Notes under the pieces: generated by a model
Seen by the model: the letters and a program-made list of their open reading frames with translations, nothing else
What the model was told of the DNA's origin: nothing
The model's database searches: none
Program-made: the position numbers and the translations under genes
From: Pseudomonas sp.
GTDB taxonomy: Bacteria > Pseudomonadota > Gammaproteobacteria > Pseudomonadales > Pseudomonadaceae
Length of the DNA stretch: 64,000 nt
Direction: 5' to 3'
Assembly (NCBI RefSeq): GCF_030147005.1
Contig: NZ_JASLAW010000246.1
Span: 77,690-141,689, forward strand
In this document: positions 16,867-26,600 of the stretch, in pieces
Layout of the letters: each line of letters opens with the position of its first letter
How positions within the stretch are numbered: position 1 is the first letter of the stretch

Positions 16867-18489
16867 CTAGGCGCTCAGGCGTGCCGTTACTTCATTCAAC
16901 TGTCCAGACAACCCGTGAAGGTTGTGGCTTGCCGCTTCGGTGCGCTGCACATTGTCCAGGTTGGTGCTGGCAATCGCGGTGATTTCGGTGAGGTTGCGCG
17001 AGATATCTTCGGCCACAGAGGTTTGCTCTTCGGCGGCAGTGGCAATCTGCCGGTTCATGTCGCGAATGGCTTCCACGGCATGGGTGATGCGCTCCAGCAT
17101 GGCGCCGGCCTGATTCACTTGCGCGACACTTTCTTCACTGCGCGTCTGGCCGCTTTCAATCGCCTTGGCCGCTTCCTCCGCGCCGGTTTGCACTGTCTGG
17201 ATGATCTGGTTGATCTCGATGATCGATGTCGCCGTACGCTGAGCCAGGCTGCGCACTTCGTCGGCCACTACGGCAAAACCGCGTCCTGCGTCACCTGCAC
17301 GGGCCGCTTCGATCGCCGCATTCAGTGCCAACAAATTCGTCTGCTCGGCGATGCCGCGAATGACCTCCAGCACCTTGCTGATGCGGCCGCTGTCGGTTTC
17401 CAGACGACGAATGACGCTGGCGGTGTTGACGATCTCGCCACGCATTTGGGTGATGGTGTGAATGGTGTTGCTCATGACTTTTTCGCCCTGCTGCGCGGAC
17501 TGGTCGGCATCATCGGCCGCCCGTGCGGCATCGGCCGCGTGACGCGCCACTTCCTGGGCGGTGGCGGACATTTCGTTCATTGCCGTGGCCACTTGATCGG
17601 TACGGTTGAACTGCTCGTTGGTGCCGCTGGCTATGAGGCCGGCGATGGCGCTCAACTCGCCACTGGCGCTGTCCAGGTCATTGGCGCTGCGCTGCAGGCG
17701 GTTGAAGGTTTCGGCGAGAAAGTCGCGCAGGGTGTTGGCGGCCATGGCCAGTTTGCCTAATTCGTCTTTGCGGGAGCTGGCCACGCGTTCGGCAAATTTG
17801 CCTCGGCTCAGTTGCTCCACGTAGTCGATCAGCTTGCGGATGGGGTCAACCAGGTTGCGGTTGATCAGCCAAAGGCTCAACAGGCCGATCAACAGCCCGG
17901 AGGCGAGCATCACGACAGTCCCCAACATCACCGTGCGCTCGGCTGCAGCGTTGATCAGCATCGATTGCTCGGTGCCCTGCTTGCGCAGTTCGCTGACCAG
18001 TTCGCTCATCTGATCGCTGGTGGCGCGGTCCACACCTTTGACGGCGGCGTCACCTGCGGCGGGGTCCGCCCCGGCGGCAATATAAGCATCGCGACCTTTC
18101 TGGTAACCGCTGCCCAACTGACGGTGTTCGTCACGCAGGCGTTCGATGCGGCTCTTGAGTTGGCTGTCCAGGCCTTTCTGGCTGGCCAGTTCGCCGAGAA
18201 TGCCCTGTACGTCGCGCTGACGGTCTTCGAATTGCTTCCAGTATTTATCCAGGTCGGCCGGCTGCTTGCCTCGTAGCAATACGTTTTTCCACTCCTGAAC
18301 CTGCACCTTGAATTGCAAGTTGGCCTCATCGATCAACTGCGAAGTACGCAGCGGACCTTCGATCAAGTTGGCGTAGTTATGCACGCCGTTGGACAGGAAA
18401 TGGAAGCAGGCCAAGGCAATCAGCAACATCGCCAACAGGCTGCCGCTCAGCAGCGTAAGGATTTGGGCTCTCAGGGATTTTTGAAGCAT
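16867..18489 (-). CDS. Methyl-accepting chemotaxis protein
   Basis: A 540-residue chemoreceptor. The first membrane segment is at about 10-30 (LTLLSGSLLAMLLIALACFHFL), and a periplasmic helical sensor of about 150 residues follows. The second membrane segment is about 187-210 (VVMLASGLLIGLLSLWLI), then a HAMP domain (NLVDPIRKLIDYVEQLSRG). The signalling domain has the invariant tip EQTNLLALNAAIEAARAGDA. The start at 18489 (MLQKSLRAQIL) is preferred; the frame runs 39 codons further upstream without typical features. It does not sit in an operon. Confidence 0.92.
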   Translation of the reverse strand: MLQKSLRAQILTLLSGSLLAMLLIALACFHFLSNGVHNYANLIEGPLRTSQLIDEANLQFKVQVQEWKNVLLRGKQPADLDKYWKQFEDRQRDVQGILGELASQKGLDSQLKSRIERLRDEHRQLGSGYQKGRDAYIAAGADPAAGDAAVKGVDRATSDQMSELVSELRKQGTEQSMLINAAAERTVMLGTVVMLASGLLIGLLSLWLINRNLVDPIRKLIDYVEQLSRGKFAERVASSRKDELGKLAMAANTLRDFLAETFNRLQRSANDLDSASGELSAIAGLIASGTNEQFNRTDQVATAMNEMSATAQEVARHAADAARAADDADQSAQQGEKVMSNTIHTITQMRGEIVNTASVIRRLETDSGRISKVLEVIRGIAEQTNLLALNAAIEAARAGDAGRGFAVVADEVRSLAQRTATSIIEINQIIQTVQTGAEEAAKAIESGQTRSEESVAQVNQAGAMLERITHAVEAIRDMNRQIATAAEEQTSVAEDISRNLTEITAIASTNLDNVQRTEAASHNLHGLSGQLNEVTARLSA

Positions 18490-18708
18490 CGAATAATACT
18501 CATGACAGGTTCGAGGTACGCCTGGTTGGGCGTGAAAGACGTCCAAACTTCCCTGTCTGCAGTCCCGGTTGGCGGCCGCAGCCGCGCCAGCTATTACCCC
18601 TGTCATCGGCGTGCCAGAGCGGTTCTTGAGCGGAGGTCGACCAGCGGTTCTGAAGATTTTTGTTGTTTTTCCTTTGGAGATCTCTTATGGGGCGAAGTTG
18701 AGATGAAG

Positions 18709-18912
18709 GGCGGGTTTCGGCCGATTCTGTTGAAAAAGTCGGTCTGTCCAAAGCGCTCGAATATTGATGGATGAAAACACCTCTTTTGCACGCTGCTACG
18801 CGAAATCAGCTCATCAACCTTCTGCGCAAAACTCAGATTTCAATCTCAGGCGCGTACTTTCTGCCGTGGAATTCGAAGCCGACTTTTTCAACAGAATCGG
18901 CCAGAAGCCGCC
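18709..18912. mobile_element. MITE-like 204-bp element with 34-bp terminal inverted repeats
   Basis: The arms 18709-18742 and 18879-18912 are inverted copies matching at 31 of 34 positions; the inner 24 nt, beginning GGCCGATTCTGTTG, are identical. The interior (about 136 bp) has no convincing gene. No target-site duplication is obvious. The rest of the 625-bp gap between the chemoreceptor and the NADAR gene (18490-18708 and 18913-19113) shows no gene I can support. Confidence 0.6.
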
Positions 18913-19113
18913 GGTCGAGTCAGGCGGCTTCCGACCCAAAGCGACCCTCACGGAGGGCAGGAATCGGTCAGAATAGGCCTAACGTATCGCTGTTTAGTTC
19001 ACATTCGAAAACCCGAGACTGAATTTTTTCAACCGAAGAACTACCAAACTTCGTGATTGCCTTGGCCAGCACAGTAGCTGTAACTTCGATCCTCAGTCAG
19101 CGAGGATATATTT

Positions 19114-19677
19114 TTGAACGACTCTGAACATCTGAAAGGACTGTGCGCCCGTTTCAACTCCGGAGAGCATCTGAGGTTTACGTTTTTCTGGGGGCACCAG
19201 CGCAGCAAAACTGTCGTCACGGCTTCGTGCTTCAGCCAATGGTTCGAGGCCGGGTTCATTGTCGAGGGGCAACATTACCCGACGGCCGAACACTTCATGA
19301 TGGCCGAGAAAGCGGCCTTGTTCGATGATCAGGAAAGTCGTGCGCAGGTGCTCCACGCTCCAACTCCTAATGCCGCCAAAGCACTTGGCCGCAACGTGCG
19401 CGGATTTGATGATAAGGTTTGGCTGCAACACCGATACGACATTGTTGTTCGAGCGAACCAGGCCAAGTTCTCTCAGAATCCGCAGTTAAACGATTATCTT
19501 CTACAAACCGGTTCGCGCGTTATTGTCGAAGCCAGCCCGGTTGATAACATCTGGGGTATAGGGCTCGCACAGGACAACGCGGATGCGAACAATCCAAATC
19601 TGTGGAAAGGTTTGAATCTGTTGGGATTTGCGCTGATGCAGGTGCGGGACGGGACTAGTATCCCAGCCCCATGGTAG
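19114..19677 (+). CDS. NADAR/YbiA-family N-glycosidase
   Basis: A 187-residue cytosolic protein with the NADAR core: FFWGHQ, then CFSQWFEAGFIVEGQHYPTAEHFMM, KAKALGRNV-like (AAKALGRNVRGFDDKVW), ANQAKFSQNPQLNDYLLQTG and EASPVDNIWGIGL. Members cleave N-glycosidic bonds in riboflavin precursors (YbiA) or ADP-ribose adducts, and some sit with DarT-type systems. The start is TTG 19114, with GAGG 8 bp upstream. No DarT-like partner is visible nearby; the neighbours are a MITE-like element and a truncated integrase. Confidence 0.85.
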   Translation: MNDSEHLKGLCARFNSGEHLRFTFFWGHQRSKTVVTASCFSQWFEAGFIVEGQHYPTAEHFMMAEKAALFDDQESRAQVLHAPTPNAAKALGRNVRGFDDKVWLQHRYDIVVRANQAKFSQNPQLNDYLLQTGSRVIVEASPVDNIWGIGLAQDNADANNPNLWKGLNLLGFALMQVRDGTSIPAPW

Positions 19678-19705
19678 TGACCTGACCTTACTCGCGAAAA
19701 ACGCA

Positions 19706-19733
19706 GAAGCCTTGGCGAACGCCAGGGCTTCTT
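19706..19733 (+). terminator. Hairpin after the NADAR gene
   Basis: Stem AGAAGCC-TTGGC / GCCAG-GGCTTCT with a GAAC tetraloop, then TGCATG rather than a T-run. It is a plausible terminator about 30 bp past the stop codon. Confidence 0.5.
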
Positions 19734-19925
19734 GCATGCGGCCTTATTAAGACCGCGCGTCAATCAACAAAAGCTGAGTCACCCGAATTTTCGTCAATAC
19801 CTTCGAGCGTCTGCTTCTGGCGGCGGACATTCCTGAATTAGCAGCTTCTAGCCTTTCGTCCCTATTGCGAACATCCGCGCTCCCAGGCGTTTGCTCTCCA
19901 TCTTATGCTGCAAACCTGAGCGAGT

Positions 19926-20384
19926 TCAAAGATCCCGCAGCATCAATCGCTGCTCCTTACCCCACGCCCGAAAAAACTCCTGCACCTGCCATCCACGCTT
20001 GGCGTAGTAGTCGCTGCGATCATAGGTGTGCAAGTACAATCGCGTGGTGCCGTTGGCCTTTGCGGCGTCGCAGATGCCTTCTATCAATTGTTCCGCCAAC
20101 CCTCGCTTCCTTGCCTGCGGGGCGATAAAGACGCAGGCTAGCCAGGGCCCCAGCTCCGGGCGCTCGGGCAAGTCGTTGGCGGCAAGTGCAGCGCCGCCAA
20201 GTAGCTGGTCATCCTCTAGGGCGATCAGACATTGCCAATCACCGTTGCCCTGGCCTTCCGCGAATTCGCGTTGCCAATCGGCCAATGGCTGCTCAACAAA
20301 CTCGTATGCGAACTGCTGATGCAGCCACTGCGCCAGGGTGTCGCTGTGTTGCATATGGTCACGCAGCCAAACCAGGCGGGGCAT
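19926..20384 (-). CDS. GNAT family N-acetyltransferase
   Basis: A 152-residue acetyl-CoA-dependent acetyltransferase. The acetyl-CoA-binding motif A is LACVFIAPQARKRGLAEQLIEGI (R/Q-x-x-G-x-A type), preceded by the strand CLIALEDDQLLGGAALA. RLYLHTYDRSDYYAKRGWQ is motif B with the Y-x-x-x-G-W ending. The acceptor substrate is unknown. It is a single gene inside the small accessory patch. Confidence 0.85.
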   Translation of the reverse strand: MPRLVWLRDHMQHSDTLAQWLHQQFAYEFVEQPLADWQREFAEGQGNGDWQCLIALEDDQLLGGAALAANDLPERPELGPWLACVFIAPQARKRGLAEQLIEGICDAAKANGTTRLYLHTYDRSDYYAKRGWQVQEFFRAWGKEQRLMLRDL

Positions 20385-20520
20385 GTGAGAGTCTTCCTTG
20401 TTTTTGGGTCAGTACGCGTATGTGGCCGCAAGGAGGGAATAGGGTCAAGCGCAACGGTGAAAAGGTGACTGAAACGGTAACAGATTTATTTTTCTTCCGG
20501 AATGACCGCTTCTGGCCGGT

Positions 20521-20549
20521 TAGCGACGGTCTGACTTCGACCGTCGCTA
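20521..20549. terminator. Perfect 11-bp hairpin between GNAT and integrase remnant
   Basis: TAGCGACGGTC and GACCGTCGCTA form a perfect 11-bp stem with a 7-nt loop (TGACTTC). No T-run follows, so it may be a terminator for the leftward integrase remnant or a repeat hairpin. Confidence 0.45.
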
Positions 20550-20556
20550 TGCATGA

Positions 20557-21036
20557 TCAAACCTCAGTCTGTTCCGCCATTTCCAGGGCGTCATCGACCT
20601 CAATCCCCAAATATCGAACAGTGCGGACGATACGAGCGTATTGACGAGTGGATAGATGGTCTGAGGTATGTAGCCGACTAGGAAAAAGGCAGTCCTCGCT
20701 GCGTAGTTGTGCCTGATGTATCCATGCCACGAGAGCTGACCGTGTTTGCTCAGTGATCTCAAACTGCACTGGTCGCTGCGTTTTCTGCTGCATCACCATG
20801 GCTCGTGATGATACGTGTTCGCCATGGGCGACATCGCGCACGCGGAGCTTGGTTAAGTCGCAGGCTCGAAGCTTACTGTCGATGGCCAGATCGAAGAGAG
20901 CCAGATCCCGGGTTCTTTCCGCAATTTGAAGCCTTACTCGGATGGCCCAGATATCTCTCAGTCGGAGTGGGGCTTTCTGCCCGACTAGTTTTCCTTTGTT
21001 CCAGGGCTGACGGCCGCAGGTAGCGATGATGTTCAT
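20557..21036 (-). pseudogene. Tyrosine recombinase with catalytic core deleted
   Basis: The 159-residue frame is open from MNIIATCGRQPWNKGKLV to the stop and belongs to the short phage-integrase-like family common in pseudomonads. RTRDLALFDLAIDSKLRACDLTKLRVRDV holds the first catalytic Arg region. In relatives as I recall them, a segment with HSMRRTK and LLGHTKLEST comes before the ending VRYLGIEVDDALE. Here RQYARIV joins directly to RTVRYLGIEVDD, an in-frame loss of about 50 residues covering the H-x-x-R and H/W positions. The nucleophile Tyr remains. I judge it inactive as a recombinase. Confidence 0.7.
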
Positions 21037-21287
21037 AACAAGTCCTCCACGTGTGGAAAGACAAGGATGGCTAATCAGAGCGACGATCGCTCACCGGCCA
21101 AGAGTACTCTCTTAGAGGGGTCTAAGAAGCCGGAGGGAAATTAAGTGTAGGAAATTTCTCACGCGCCCTTGAACTTTAATGAGCAACAGTTGTTCATAGG
21201 GGAGTTGCCTGTCAGAGGCAATTCTCGCAGATCACGTGCCGTTCTGGTGCATGCTGCACCCGCAGGAAGATTTCACAGGGATGCGAA

Positions 21288-23066
21288 ATGAAAGTATGTT
21301 TCCGGCCTAAGGAGTACCTGGCCCGTTTCGGTACGTTGTACTTGCCTGTTAGAAAACTGCCACCGTCCCTTCATTCGGTGGCCGTATTGTTGTTCGGTTT
21401 GATCAGCTGTTTCGGCGTGCAGGCCGCTGACCCTCCCGCACCTGCCCAACAGTTGCTATTGCAGCAGGACCGCGAGCGAGCGTTGCGCGAGCAACTTGAG
21501 CCGTCGCCGGATGTGCGCCTTGAGGCGCCGCCCTCATCCTCCGCCGGGGTTTTGCTCGAGAAGCGCGAATCCCCCTGTTTCCTGATTCGTCAGGTCGTCT
21601 TGAACGGCGAGTTGGCTGAAGATTTTCAATGGGCACTGCGCAGCGCCGATCCCAAAAATGACCCGGCCACCGGTCAATGTCTGGGTGCCCAAGGCATCAA
21701 CCTGACGATGAAGCGAATCCAGAATGCAATCATCGAGCGCGGGTTTGTCACGACACGCGTGCTTGCACCGCCTCAGGATTTAAACAGCGGTGTGCTGCAA
21801 CTGACCCTGATTCCGGGGCGCATTCATTCCATCCGCTTCGCCGAAGGCACCTCTACCCGAGCCAATGCCTGGAACGCGGTGCCTGCCAAAACAGGTGACC
21901 TGCTGAACCTGCGTGATCTTGAGCAAGCGTTGGAAAACTTCAAACGCGTGCCCACGGCTGAGGCGGATATCCAAATCGCCGCGGCCCAAGGGATGGACGC
22001 AAAGCCGGGCGACAGTGACTTGGTTATCGCGTGGAAACAGGCACTTCCCGTGCGTTTGAGCGTGTCGGTAGATGATTCGGGAACCGACGCCACAGGTAAA
22101 TACCTGGGTTCGGCTTCGGTGTCGTTGGACAACCTGCTGAGCCTGAACGATTTGTTCTACGCCAGCTTCAACCACGACTTGGGCGGGGGGGACGCGGGTA
22201 ATCGTGGTTCCAAGGGCCATACCTTGCACTACTCTGTCCCCTACGGTTATTGGCTGTTTGGCGTCACGTCCAGCGAGTATGACTATCACCAGACGGTCGC
22301 TGGGGCCAACCAGACTTACAAGTACACCGGAGAAAGCAAAAACAATGAGATCAGCGCGTCTCGCTTGCTGTATCGCGATGCCGTGCGCAAAACCACGCTC
22401 AAGCTCAGTGGCTGGACGCGCACTTCGCAAAACTATATCGACCATACCGAGATCGAAATTCAGCGCCGACGCATGGCAGGCTGGGCGCTGGGGCTGAGTC
22501 ATCGGGAGTTCATCGGTACCGCCACGCTCGATCTGGGCACCAGCTATCGCCGGGGCACAGGTGCGCGCAACGCAATCGCTGCGCCTGAGGAGGCGTTTGA
22601 CGAAGGGACCTCGCGTTCGCAGATCATCAACGCCGACGCGCAATTTTCCGTACCGTTTGGCCTTGCCACGCAGCGCTTGCGTTACACCGCGGCCTGGCGT
22701 GCGCAGTGGAACCGCACGGCGTTGGTGCCGCAGGATCGTTTCTCGATCGGCGGGCGCTACAGCGTTCGCGGGTTTGACGGTGAAAACATTTTGTCGGCCG
22801 ACCGTGGTTGGCTGGTGCGTAACGACCTCGGCCTGGCGCTGGGCAACTCCGGGCAGGAAACCTACCTGGGTGTTGACTACGGCAAGGTGGGCGGGCCTTC
22901 AAGCCAATACCTCATTGGTGATCATCTGGCTGGGTACGTGGTGGGGTTGCGCGGTGGCTACCGGCAAGTTTCTTACGACGTGTTTGTCGGTCAACCGATC
23001 AGCAAACCCAAGGGCTTCGAGACTGCCAGTACCACGGCAGGTTTCAGCCTGACGTGGTCGATGTGA
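21288..23066 (+). CDS. TpsB/CdiB-family outer-membrane transporter of two-partner secretion
   Basis: A 592-residue protein that should export the exoprotein encoded at 23624. A long N-terminal signal ends near residue 46 (LISCFGVQAADPP). A polar linker helix and a POTRA region (about 105-260; CFLIRQVVLNGE, TLIPGRIHSIRF) follow, then a 16-strand barrel. The conserved barrel motif SIGGRYSVRGFDGE corresponds to the VRGY/F-x-G motif of FhaC that engages the L6 loop. The C-terminus GFSLTWSM ends as an outer-membrane strand. The 251-bp leader upstream contains the short hairpin TTGCCT-GTCAG-AGGCAA (21205-21221). The next gene starts 10 bp downstream. Confidence 0.93.
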   Translation: MKVCFRPKEYLARFGTLYLPVRKLPPSLHSVAVLLFGLISCFGVQAADPPAPAQQLLLQQDRERALREQLEPSPDVRLEAPPSSSAGVLLEKRESPCFLIRQVVLNGELAEDFQWALRSADPKNDPATGQCLGAQGINLTMKRIQNAIIERGFVTTRVLAPPQDLNSGVLQLTLIPGRIHSIRFAEGTSTRANAWNAVPAKTGDLLNLRDLEQALENFKRVPTAEADIQIAAAQGMDAKPGDSDLVIAWKQALPVRLSVSVDDSGTDATGKYLGSASVSLDNLLSLNDLFYASFNHDLGGGDAGNRGSKGHTLHYSVPYGYWLFGVTSSEYDYHQTVAGANQTYKYTGESKNNEISASRLLYRDAVRKTTLKLSGWTRTSQNYIDHTEIEIQRRRMAGWALGLSHREFIGTATLDLGTSYRRGTGARNAIAAPEEAFDEGTSRSQIINADAQFSVPFGLATQRLRYTAAWRAQWNRTALVPQDRFSIGGRYSVRGFDGENILSADRGWLVRNDLGLALGNSGQETYLGVDYGKVGGPSSQYLIGDHLAGYVVGLRGGYRQVSYDVFVGQPISKPKGFETASTTAGFSLTWSM

Positions 23067-23075
23067 GGGTTTGCC

Positions 23076-23582
23076 ATGCAACTCGATAACCTTGAGCTGA
23101 TCGCGCCGGCGTTCAGCGAAAAGCCATGGAACGAGGCCCAGGCGCTGGGTGCCGCCGTATGGCTGTGGATGCACTCGGCGAGCCATCGCGATGTGCCGCT
23201 GCACACCCTGAACGCGCTGCTGTTGCCAGCTATTGCCAACCGCCAGTTCATCATCGGCTACGAATCGGGGCGCCCGGTGTTTTACGCCGCCTGGTGTTGG
23301 TTCAGCGTCGAGGCCGAGCAGCGCTATGTGCAAAATCCTGCCATCAGCCTGCCTGCGCACGACTGGAACAGCGGCGAGCGACTGTGGTTCCTGGACTGGG
23401 TGGCGCCTTTTGGTCACAGCGCCCGCCTTGCACGCTTAGTGCAGCGCCATTTGTTTGCCGACAGCCGGTTCAGCGCTCTGTATCACCGTGGCAACGAGCG
23501 CGGGTTACGGATCAAGCGGTTTCAAGGTGCTGCTCTGGCGCGCTTGAAGTGGCCGATCGCGGCCGTTGCCCGCCAATCGTAG
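23076..23582 (+). CDS. HlyC-type toxin-activating lysine acyltransferase (CdiC-like)
   Basis: A 168-residue cytosolic acyltransferase that should transfer a fatty acid from acyl-ACP to lysines of the neighbouring exoprotein. It aligns with HlyC over its length: the catalytic-His region SASHRDVPLHTLNALLLPAIANRQF, VFYAAWCWFSVEAEQRYV, and the strongly conserved GERLWFLDWVAPFGHSARL with the Asp. Such enzymes usually sit with RTX toxins. Paired with CdiA it recalls the CdiC proteins described for class IV CDI systems of E. coli. It lies between tpsB and tpsA in one apparent operon. Confidence 0.88.
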   Translation: MQLDNLELIAPAFSEKPWNEAQALGAAVWLWMHSASHRDVPLHTLNALLLPAIANRQFIIGYESGRPVFYAAWCWFSVEAEQRYVQNPAISLPAHDWNSGERLWFLDWVAPFGHSARLARLVQRHLFADSRFSALYHRGNERGLRIKRFQGAALARLKWPIAAVARQS

Positions 23583-23623
23583 TACTTGCGGCATTTTAGA
23601 GCTTTCAAGACACAGGGATCGTC

Positions 23624-26600
23624 ATGAACAAACACCTCTACAGGATCGTTTTTAACAAAGCCCGTGGCCTGCTGATGGTAGTGGCCGAAAACGTGCTGGG
23701 CAGCAAAAAAGCCTCAGGCACCGGGATCGGTGTCGTCCCTGTCGTCTTGAATACTGTGCTGACACTGCGTCCCCTGCGGTTCTCATTGATGGCGGCGTTG
23801 GGCTTGATCACATTGGCCTCGCCGCTGGCCTGGGGCGATATTGTGGTTGACCGTGGCGCTGCGCCCGGCCAGCAACCGGTGATTATCAACGCCGCAAACG
23901 GTGTGCCCCAAGTCAACATTCAGGCCCCGAGTGCGGCAGGGGTGTCACGTAACACCTACAGCCAGTTCGACGTTAATGCCCAAGGCGCGATCCTTAACAA
24001 TGCGCGCACCAATACCCAAACTCAGCTGGGTGGCTGGATTGAGGGCAATGCGCATTTGGCCGGCGGTACGGCGCGGGTGATCCTTAATGAGGTCAACAGC
24101 AGCAACCCCAGCCAATTGCGTGGTTACATCGAAGTCGCCGGTGACCGAGCCCAGGTGGTGATCGCCAACCCGTCGGGCATCGCCTGTGACGGCTGTGGTT
24201 TTATCAACGCTAACCGTGCCACCTTGACCAGCGGCAGTGCGCAGATGCAGGACGGCCAATTGCAAGGCTACCGCGTTGAAAGCGGCAAGGTGGTTATCTC
24301 CGGCAAGGGCCTGGACGCATCGCAGACCGACTTTACCGATGTCATCGCACGCTCGGTCGAGGTCAATGCCGGTATCTGGGCCAAGGACCTGCGGGTGACC
24401 AGTGGCGCCAACCAGGTCAATGCCGACAATACCCAGGCGACGGTCATCAACGGTTCCGGCGATAAGCCCCAGGTCGCCATTGACGTGGCGCAGCTGGGTG
24501 GCATGTATGCCGGCAAAATCAAGTTGGTGGGTACCGAAGCCGGCCTCGGCGTGCGCAATGCCGGGCAAATAGGTTCGAGTGCCGGCGATGTGGTCATCAG
24601 CGCCGACGGGCGCCTGGGCAACAGCGGGCAAATCAGCAGCAGTCAGAACCTGCAGGTGGACAGCCAGCTGGGCATCGATAACAGCGGTTCGCTGTACAGC
24701 AAGGGCGCCGCGACGCTGTCCAGTCGTGGCGATATCAACAACCAAGGGGTGGTGGCTGCGCAGCAGGACTTGACCCTGACCGCCCAAACCATCGACAACG
24801 CCAGCAGGTCGATATTGGGCGCAGGTGTGGCAGCTGACGGCGCGGTCAGTGGCAATGGCGCACTGCGCGTCAGCGCCAGCCAGACGCTCAAGCACCAAGG
24901 CTCGGCGATTGCTGCCGGGGATCTGCAGTTGAGCGCCGAGAACCTTGACCTCAATGCGAGTAAGACCGCTGCGCAAAATGTCATGCTCACTGCCCGCACG
25001 GGCGGCGCTGACTTAAGCGGTGCAGCGTTGGACGCGACAGGGACGTTGAGCACAGCGGTGCGACAAACCCTGACCACCGACAGTGCCAAAATCAACACCG
25101 AAGGTGTGCAATTGGCCGCCGGCAGCCTGTCCAACCGCCAAGGTGAAATCGTCCAGGTCGGCAAGGGCGCCACGGTGATTGCTGTGTCCGACAGCCTGGA
25201 TAACACCAAAGGACGCATCGCCAGCAATGCGACCGACGTACGCCTTTCGGCGGCGCGCCTGTCCAATGCCAAGGGCAGGATCGAGCATGCCGGCACGGGC
25301 AGCCTGACCCTTCAGGGCCAGGCGCTGACAGGTGCCCAAGGCAGCCTGCAGAGCAATGGTCTACTGCAAGTCACCGTTGCCGACGCGGTACTGGACGGCG
25401 CCACCACCGTAGCCCGGCAGATTCAAATCGACGCCAACCAACTGTCCAATCGGCAGGGGAACATCCTGCAGACCGGCGCGGGCACGTTGCGCATCAACAC
25501 CATGGGCCTGCTGGACAACACGGGCGCCACAGTGGCCAGTGACAGTGATATCAGCCTGACGGCTGATCGCTTGCTCAATCAAGGCGGCGCGGTTCAGGCG
25601 GCGGTGGCCGGCAACCTCAAGGTCACCGCGCATACGCTGTTGGACAACAGTGCAGGCACGCTGGCCGCAGCCAAGGGCGCACAGTTGAGTACCGGGCAGT
25701 TGCTCAACGCGCAAGGCAAGATCACTGCGGGCGACAGCCTCACGCTGTCCGGCGGGCAGGTGAACAATGACCACGGCACGCTGGCGGCCATCGGCGCACT
25801 CAGTGTCAGCGCCGACGCATTGCGTAACCGGCAGGGCACCGTGGGTTCGGTCGGCGGGCCGCTGGTGCTGACGGTGAGCCAGGGCGCGTTCGATAACATC
25901 GGCGGTGTGGTGCAGGCCCGGCAAGGCGTGACAATTACCAGCCTGGGCCTGAATAACGACGATGGGTTGATCAGTGGCGCGGCCTTGTTGCTCGACAGTG
26001 CCGGGCAAGGCCTGTCAAACCAGCGCGGCGCCATTATCGGCAGCGGCACCGTGGACCTGCGCAGTGGTGAGCTCAAGAACCAGGCCGGGCTTATCCAGGG
26101 TAGCGGTGCGATCACACTCGACACCCATGGGCAAACGTTGACCAATACTGACTCGGGCAGCGCCAATGGCATCCTCGGGCAGGCCGGTATCACGCTGCGC
26201 TCCGGCAACCTGAACAACAACGCCGGCTTTATCGGCAGTAAAGGCGACGTGGCGATCCATGCCGCGCAGGTCGATAACCTCGACGCCGGTGTACTCAGCA
26301 GTGAAAAGAGCCTGCTGCTAACCGCTGGCGGCCTGAGCAATCGCGGCGGCCAGCTGCAGAGCCTGGGGAACGCGCGGCTGGACATCGGCAGCGGTCACCT
26401 CGATAACGTCGGCGGCCTGCTGCGTGCCGGGCGCACCTTGACGGTCGATGCAGGACAGTTGGATAACCAGCAGACCCAAGGGAGCAACCAGGGCGTAGAG
26501 GGGCAGTCGTTAGCCCTGAACCTGGCGCAGTTGCTTAACCGCTCGGGTGCCATTCGTGCCGACCAGTTGCTGAGCGTCAACAATACCGGGCAGTTGGACA

